From: Hyphomicrobiales bacterium
Lineage (GTDB): Bacteria > Pseudomonadota > Alphaproteobacteria > Rhizobiales > Aestuariivirgaceae
Assembly (NCBI GenBank): GCA_020029455.1
Contig: JAIBJH010000057.1
Span: 1 to 12,067, forward strand
DNA length: 12,067 nucleotides
Reading direction: 5' to 3'
Numbering within the stretch: the stretch's first letter is position 1; the number at the start of each line of letters is the position of its first letter. The notes under the pieces were generated by a model. It saw nothing but the letters and a program-made list of their open reading frames with translations. It was not told where the DNA came from and made no database searches. Positions 8,127 to 12,067 of this stretch are shown here, in pieces. The translations under genes were made by a program, and so were the position numbers.

Positions 8127-8870
8127 ATGGGACAGAGGCTGGCAGGCAAGACCGCAGTGGTAACATCAGCTGCGCAGGGCATCGGCCGAGCCAGTGTTCT
8201 TGCCATGGTAGCGGAAGGCGCTTCCATCGTGGCCACCGATATCAATGAATTGGCGCTGGCGGATCTTGCAAAAGAAAGCCCTGCTATCCGCGTCATGCGG
8301 CTTGATGTCACAAAGAACGAGGAGGTGGAGAAGGTTGCAGCCGCTGTGGGCGCGCCGGACGTGCTCTTCAACTGCTCAGGCTTTGTGCATTCCGGTACCA
8401 TCATGGATGTGACGGACAAGGACTGGGACTTCGCCTTCGAGCTCAATGTCAGAGCGCACTACCGCATGATGCGGGCCTTCACGCCGGGCTGGCTTCAAAA
8501 GGGCAGGGCTTCCATCATCAACATGGCATCGCTGGCCTCTTCGGTGAAGGGCGTTCCCAACCGCTTTCTCTATGGCACCTCGAAGGCTGCAGTCATCGGC
8601 ATGACCAAGGCCATGGCGGCGGATTTCATCGCCAAGGGCATCAGGGTCAATGCCATCTGCCCGGGAACGGTCGATACGCCCTCGCTCCATGATCGGATGA
8701 GGGCCACAGGTGATTATGAAAAGGCCCATGCGGCTTTCATTTCCCGCCAGCCTATGGGCCGGCTCGGCACGGCGGAGGAAATCGCAGCTCTGGTCGTTTA
8801 TCTGGCAAGTGACGAAAGTTCATTCATCACTGGACAGGCCATCAATATTGATGGCGGCTGGTCCGTCTAA
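8127..8870 (+). CDS. Short-chain dehydrogenase/reductase, DHRS6/BDH2-like
   Basis: A 247-residue classical SDR. The cofactor loop is TSAAQGIG (13-20), and D38 in ATDIN indicates preference for NAD(H). N82 begins NCSG, and the catalytic residues are S135, Y149 and K153. The whole chain follows human DHRS6 (BDH2), sharing ATDINE, KDWDF, SSVKGV, KAAVIG, CPGTVDTPSL, YLASDES and IDGGWS. The three DHRS6 active-site arginines (144, 188, 205) are retained as R146, R190 and R207, suggesting a carboxylate substrate. DHRS6 has been described as a 3-hydroxybutyrate dehydrogenase and later as a 4-oxo-L-proline reductase. Bacterial relatives are also annotated as 2-keto-3-deoxy-L-fuconate dehydrogenases. 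The start at 8127 has AAGGAG 10 nt upstream. An upstream in-frame start at 8061 lacks homology. It lies 75 nt after soxR on the same strand. Confidence 0.88.
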   Translation: MGQRLAGKTAVVTSAAQGIGRASVLAMVAEGASIVATDINELALADLAKESPAIRVMRLDVTKNEEVEKVAAAVGAPDVLFNCSGFVHSGTIMDVTDKDWDFAFELNVRAHYRMMRAFTPGWLQKGRASIINMASLASSVKGVPNRFLYGTSKAAVIGMTKAMAADFIAKGIRVNAICPGTVDTPSLHDRMRATGDYEKAHAAFISRQPMGRLGTAEEIAALVVYLASDESSFITGQAINIDGGWSV

Positions 8871-8889
8871 CCTCCTCATCCTGTCCCCA

Positions 8890-8919
8890 TTGGCAAGGCT
8901 CTCTTTTCCGGTCTAGCAT
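8890..8919 (+). promoter_or_regulatory. Candidate sigma-70-type promoter of the polyamine ABC operon
   Basis: TTGGCA (8890-8895; 5 of 6 to the -35 consensus) and TAGCAT (8914-8919; 4 of 6 to the -10 consensus) are separated by 18 bp in the 156-bp gap between the dehydrogenase and the ATPase. The site would give a leader of about 100 nt before the TTG start at 9027. Chance matches of this quality are common, so this is only a candidate. Confidence 0.35.
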
Positions 8920-8952
8920 TACTCCTTTAACCGCCGGGACAAGGCGGAAAAG
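8903..8952. repeat. Inverted repeat CTTTTCCG / CGGAAAAG with nested hairpin
   Basis: CTTTTCCG at 8903-8910 is perfectly complementary to CGGAAAAG at 8945-8952. The short hairpin CCGCC (8931-8935) / GGCGG (8943-8947) uses part of the same right arm, so the two pairings exclude one another. The hairpin is followed by AAAA rather than a U-tract, so it is not a good intrinsic terminator on the plus strand. Function is unknown. Confidence 0.35.
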
Positions 8953-9026
8953 GTAATTGGCGCACGTTCGAATCGGCAGGGCAATGACGCCCGGCCAGAA
9001 CGGGGTGCTGGCAGGAGCAGGGCATT

Positions 9027-10121
9027 TTGGGTTCCGATTCAGCTGCTATTGACGTGCGGGGCGTCAGCAGGATTTTCAAAGGGGCAGGCCAGGACGAAGT
9101 AAGGGCACTCGACAATGTGTCGGTCGCCATCCGGCAAAACGAGTTCTTCACGCTCCTTGGGCCTTCGGGTTGCGGCAAGACCACATTGCTCAGGCTTATC
9201 GCCGGTTTCGATTTTCCAACCGAAGGTGAAATCCGTCTCTACGGCGAGGATATTGCGGCACTTCCACCTTACAAGCGCCCGGTCAACACGGTGTTTCAGA
9301 ACTACGCACTGTTTCCGCATATGACAGTGGCACAGAACATCGGCTTCGGTCTTGAGATGTTGGGCAAGCTCAAGGAGGAAATTGCGGCGCGCGTTGCAGA
9401 AATGCTGGCTCTGGTGCGCATGTCTGAGCTCAAAGATCGGCGCACCAGCCAGATTTCCGGCGGCCAGCAGCAGCGCGTGGCGCTGGCCCGCGCTTTGGCG
9501 CCGCGACCCAAGGTGCTGCTGCTCGATGAGCCCCTCTCGGCGCTCGACTTCAAGCTGCGCAAGGACATGCAGATCGAACTCAAGCGGCTGCAGCATGAGA
9601 CAGGTATCACCTTTATCTTCGTGACGCACGACCAGGAAGAGGCGCTCACCATGTCGGACCGCATTGCTGTGATGAACAAGGGGCGCATCCTGCAAGTAGG
9701 TTCACCACAGGACATCTATGTGCGCCCGTCGGAGCGCTTCGTTGCCAATTTCATCGGCGATACCAATTTTCTGAAAGCCCGCGCGGTGGGGGCCAAGGGC
9801 GGCAAGGTGAAGCTGGATCTTTCATCGGGAGGATCGCTCAGCGCCGATCTGCCTCCGGAAGGACTGAGTGTGGGTGAAGTGACGGTTGTGGTGCGGCCGG
9901 AAAACGCCAGCATCAGTGAGATCAAAGGCAGCGACTTTGCCGGTAATGTCGAGAACATTGTCTATTTCGGCACCGATACGCATGTGCATCTCAAGCTTGC
10001 CGACGGCCTGCCCTTCATAGTTCGCCAGCAAAATTCCGCTGGTTCCACCGCTGCGGTGAAGATCGGCGACAAGGTCGGTGTTTCGGTTGTCCCCGGCACG
10101 GCAAAGGTGATCAGGGATTGA
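9027..10121 (+). CDS. potA: Polyamine-type ABC transporter, ATP-binding protein (PotA/PotG-like)
   Basis: A 364-residue ATPase energising uptake across the inner membrane. Walker A is GPSGCGKTT (45-53), the Q-loop is Q91 in VFQNYALFPHMT, the signature is ISGGQQQR (143-150), Walker B is VLLLDEP (163-169) followed by the D-loop SALD, and the switch histidine is H201. Residues after about 240 form the TOBE-type regulatory domain usual in the spermidine/putrescine, iron and thiosulfate import ATPases. Length fits PotA/PotG (about 365-380). The start appears to be TTG at 9027 with AGGAG ending 9 nt upstream; there is no ATG near the N-terminus. It heads an operon with two permeases and a binding protein that are all polyamine-like, which supports the substrate class but not the exact polyamine. 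The potA name is by family and gene order. Confidence 0.9.
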   Translation: MGSDSAAIDVRGVSRIFKGAGQDEVRALDNVSVAIRQNEFFTLLGPSGCGKTTLLRLIAGFDFPTEGEIRLYGEDIAALPPYKRPVNTVFQNYALFPHMTVAQNIGFGLEMLGKLKEEIAARVAEMLALVRMSELKDRRTSQISGGQQQRVALARALAPRPKVLLLDEPLSALDFKLRKDMQIELKRLQHETGITFIFVTHDQEEALTMSDRIAVMNKGRILQVGSPQDIYVRPSERFVANFIGDTNFLKARAVGAKGGKVKLDLSSGGSLSADLPPEGLSVGEVTVVVRPENASISEIKGSDFAGNVENIVYFGTDTHVHLKLADGLPFIVRQQNSAGSTAAVKIGDKVGVSVVPGTAKVIRD

Positions 10122-10123
10122 CC

Positions 10124-11050
10124 ATGGCGACAGCCGACGAGATCGCCGAACATGCCAGGCTTGCCGACATCAGGCAACGCTGGTGGCTTTCCGCGCCCGC
10201 CCTCATCATCATCTTCTTCGCGGCGATCGGGCCGCTCGCCATCGTTCTTCTCTATTCCTTCATGGTGAAAGGCGACTACGGCGATGTGAAGTACTGGCAG
10301 TTTTCACTCGATGCCTGGACCAACGTTCTGCTCGAGCGAGACATCTTTGACGAGACCTTGAGCATTGCAGATGCCCATCTTGTCATCCTCTGGCGCTCGG
10401 TATGGCTTTCGTTCCTCACCACTGTGGCGACGTTGCTTCTCGGCTTTCCGACAGCCTTTTTCATATCCACGAGGTCCGAACACCGGCGCGACCTCTGGCT
10501 CTTCCTCATCACAATCCCCTTCTGGACGAACATCCTGATCCGCACATTTGCCATGCAGGAGGTGGTACGCAACGAGGGCATCGTCAATTCGGTGCTGATG
10601 GCGCTCGGCGTCATCAATAGTCCTGTGCAGATCATGTTCACTGACTGGGCCGTGCTGTTCGGCATGATCTATGTCTATCTGCCGCTCATGGTGCTGCCGA
10701 TCTATGCCAGCATGGAAAAGCTCGATTTCCGTATGGTCGAGGCGGGCTATGACCTCTACGCCACTCGGCTTGGTGTCTTAAGGCGCATCATTATTCCACT
10801 GGTCAAACCCGGCATCATCGCAGGCTCGATCCTTGTCTTCATTCCAGCGCTCGGCGCCTATGTCATTCCGCGCGTGCTCGGCGGCGGCAAGAGCATGATG
10901 CTGGGGAACCTCATTGAATTACAATTTGGTCAGGGGCGGAACTGGCCGCTTGGTGCCGCACTTTCCATTACGCTGATGGTTATCGTGACCATCGCGCTGC
11001 TCGCCTATGTGCGCAACGCCATGCGGTCAGGAGCAAGCCATGGCCATTAG
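10124..11050 (+). CDS. potB: Polyamine-type ABC transporter, permease (PotB/PotH-like)
   Basis: A 308-residue inner-membrane permease. Hydrophobic segments lie near residues 24-46, 93-115, 124-142, 176-197, 230-250 and 275-297. The cytoplasmic EAA loop, which docks on the ATPase, is EAGYDLYATRLGVLRRI continuing to PLVKPG (206-230). The stretches IPFWTNILIRTFA and YVYLPLMVLPIYASMEKLD are typical of the PotB/PotH subfamily. The start at 10124 is 2 nt after the ATPase stop and has AGGGA 6 nt upstream. A TTG at 10118 is possible but less likely. The 3' end overlaps the next permease start by 11 nt, so the two subunits are probably translationally coupled for heterodimer assembly. Confidence 0.9.
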   Translation: MATADEIAEHARLADIRQRWWLSAPALIIIFFAAIGPLAIVLLYSFMVKGDYGDVKYWQFSLDAWTNVLLERDIFDETLSIADAHLVILWRSVWLSFLTTVATLLLGFPTAFFISTRSEHRRDLWLFLITIPFWTNILIRTFAMQEVVRNEGIVNSVLMALGVINSPVQIMFTDWAVLFGMIYVYLPLMVLPIYASMEKLDFRMVEAGYDLYATRLGVLRRIIIPLVKPGIIAGSILVFIPALGAYVIPRVLGGGKSMMLGNLIELQFGQGRNWPLGAALSITLMVIVTIALLAYVRNAMRSGASHGH

Positions 11051-11852
11051 GGCGCGCAGGTCCTTCTCCATCAAGACCCAACCGGGTTTTACCACCATCG
11101 CCATGGCCTGTTTCTTTCTGCTTTACCTGCCGATTGCAACGCTTGTTGTTTACGCCTTCAATTCGGGCGAATCTGTCGCTGTCTGGCAAGGTTTCTCCCT
11201 GCGCTGGTTCCAATCCGCCTGGCAGAACAGCCTGGTTCAGGAGGCTGCCTGGCGGTCCTTCCTCGTGGCAGGATTTGCCGCGGCGCTTGCTACTATTTGC
11301 GCCACCATGGCGGCGATTGCCACGACGCGCACAGTGAATTATCCCGGCCTCACTTTCAAATACGCCTTCATCAACCAGCCCCTCATGGTGCCGGAGATCG
11401 TAACGGCGGTGGCGCTGCTCATCTTCTTCAGCCGCATCAAGGTGTGGACCGGCTATACGGGGATCGGCTACCTTGTGCTGGCGCACACGGCCTTCTGCAT
11501 CCCCTTTGCCTATCTTCCCATCCGGGCGAGGCTCGAAAACATGGACCTGACGCTGGAGCGCGCTGCGGCTGACCTCTATGCTCCGCCTTGGCAGGCCTTC
11601 CGGCGCGTGACGCTTCCGCTCCTGACGCCTGGTATCATAGCTGGTTTCATGCTGGCCTTTGTCATTTCGCTGGATGATGTTGTGATCACTGAATTCGTGA
11701 AGTCGCCAGGACAGGAGACCTTGCCGACCTACATGCTGGGGCAATTGCGCCGGGTGGTGACGCCGGAGATCAATGCGATTTCGGCGGCGTTTCTAGCGCT
11801 TTCGCTGCTGCTGGTTACGGCGTTTTTCTTTCTGAACCGCAAGAAATCCTAA
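11040..11852 (+). CDS. potC: Polyamine-type ABC transporter, permease (PotC/PotI-like)
   Basis: A 270-residue permease and the presumed partner of the preceding subunit. Membrane segments lie near residues 18-40, 73-96, 114-133, 141-160, 196-216 and 243-265. The EAA loop is ERAAADLYAPPWQAFRRV followed by TLPLLTPGI (173-199). The following helix ends in ISLDDVVITEFV, a signature of the PotC/PotI group, and QETLPTYML follows. The start at 11040 carries AGGAG 6 nt upstream and lies inside the end of the previous gene. An in-frame start at 11007 was rejected because it would add 11 residues with no family match. Length is normal for PotC. The binding-protein gene follows after 28 nt. Confidence 0.9.
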   Translation: MAIRARRSFSIKTQPGFTTIAMACFFLLYLPIATLVVYAFNSGESVAVWQGFSLRWFQSAWQNSLVQEAAWRSFLVAGFAAALATICATMAAIATTRTVNYPGLTFKYAFINQPLMVPEIVTAVALLIFFSRIKVWTGYTGIGYLVLAHTAFCIPFAYLPIRARLENMDLTLERAAADLYAPPWQAFRRVTLPLLTPGIIAGFMLAFVISLDDVVITEFVKSPGQETLPTYMLGQLRRVVTPEINAISAAFLALSLLLVTAFFFLNRKKS

Positions 11853-11880
11853 GATCAATGATCAACCAAGGGAGATAGTG

Positions 11881-12067
11881 ATGAAATACCTGCGTACAAT
11901 GTTGCTTACCGCCTCAGCGCTTCTGGCGTTCGGCGGAGTTGCCCACGCCGAGGGCGTGCTCAACATCTTCAACTGGGGCAACTACACCAACCCTGACGTC
12001 ATCAAGAAGTTCGAAGAGAAATATAGCGTCAAGGTCACCATTACAGACTATGATTCAAACGACACGG
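11881..12067 (+). CDS. Polyamine-type periplasmic binding protein (PotD/PotF-like), N-terminal part
   Basis: The first 62 codons of a gene cut by the window edge. Residues 1-23 (MKYLRTMLLTASALLAFGGV then AHA) form a clear Sec signal peptide with an AHA cleavage site and no lipobox. The mature protein begins EGVLNIFNWGNYTNPDVIKKF, which matches the N-terminal beta-strand and NW motif of PotD/PotF (LxxYNWxxY), and YDSNDT corresponds to the ligand-contacting YxSNE region. AAGGGAG lies 6 nt before the ATG. It is last in the visible part of the operon, after ATPase and two permeases. Whether the ligand is putrescine, spermidine or another amine depends on residues outside the window. Confidence 0.9.
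   Translation, partial: MKYLRTMLLTASALLAFGGVAHAEGVLNIFNWGNYTNPDVIKKFEEKYSVKVTITDYDSNDT

Noticed and set aside
8931..8955. Intrinsic terminator after the dehydrogenase
   Set aside because: The hairpin is only 5 bp and is followed by A residues rather than a T-run on the plus strand.
9039..9695. Minus-strand 218-codon open frame opposite the ABC ATPase
   Set aside because: It mirrors conserved ATPase codons; no independent ribosome site or protein motif was seen.
10980..11744. Minus-strand 254-codon open frame opposite the PotC-type permease
   Set aside because: The translation is rich in Arg, His and Gly with no domain or hydrophobic pattern, while the plus strand encodes a clear permease.

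Overview
The window reads as one stretch of a moderately GC-rich proteobacterial chromosome, most likely an alphaproteobacterium of the Hyphomicrobiales/Rhizobiales type. That placement is an inference from the dense coding, the AguB and polyamine-ABC protein styles, the VapC relative and a SoxR that lies beside its own target gene. No rRNA, tRNA, CRISPR array, insertion sequence or phage gene was seen. The longest non-coding gap is about 156 bp.

Left part (1-6118), nitrogen and amine metabolism. The 3' end of a VapC-type PIN toxin gene is followed 9 bp later by a tightly packed set: an M20-family N-carbamoyl-amino-acid/ureido hydrolase, a RocB-like M20 hydrolase that overlaps it by 4 nt, and a RidA/YjgF-family protein with an unusual lysine-rich tail. 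Converging on these from the minus strand is a PuuB-like FAD-dependent amine oxidoreductase. A short exported RlpA-like double-psi beta-barrel protein is divergent from the oxidoreductase. It is followed on the same strand by a clear N-carbamoylputrescine amidase (AguB).

Middle part (6124-8870), a redox-response block. A minus-strand MFS exporter converges on aguB with only 5 nt between the stop codons and is divergent from soxR. The 77-bp gap between exporter and soxR holds a near-canonical 18-bp SoxR box inside a promoter with a 19-bp spacer that points at the exporter. Downstream of soxR is a short-chain dehydrogenase that strikingly resembles animal DHRS6/BDH2.

Right part (9027-12067), polyamine uptake. 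A PotA-type ATPase (TTG start), PotB-type and PotC-type permeases and the beginning of a PotD/PotF-type periplasmic binding protein form one operon, which runs off the window.

A coherent but unproven reading is that the flanking genes import polyamines or related guanidino/carbamoyl amines. They would then remove carbamoyl groups (AguB, M20 hydrolase), oxidise the resulting amines (FAD oxidoreductase) and clear imines (RidA). The soxR-exporter pair would be an independent redox-stress module lying between the two halves. Nothing here is clearly a new class of system. The most informative details are the SoxR operator, the DHRS6-like dehydrogenase and the RidA tail.
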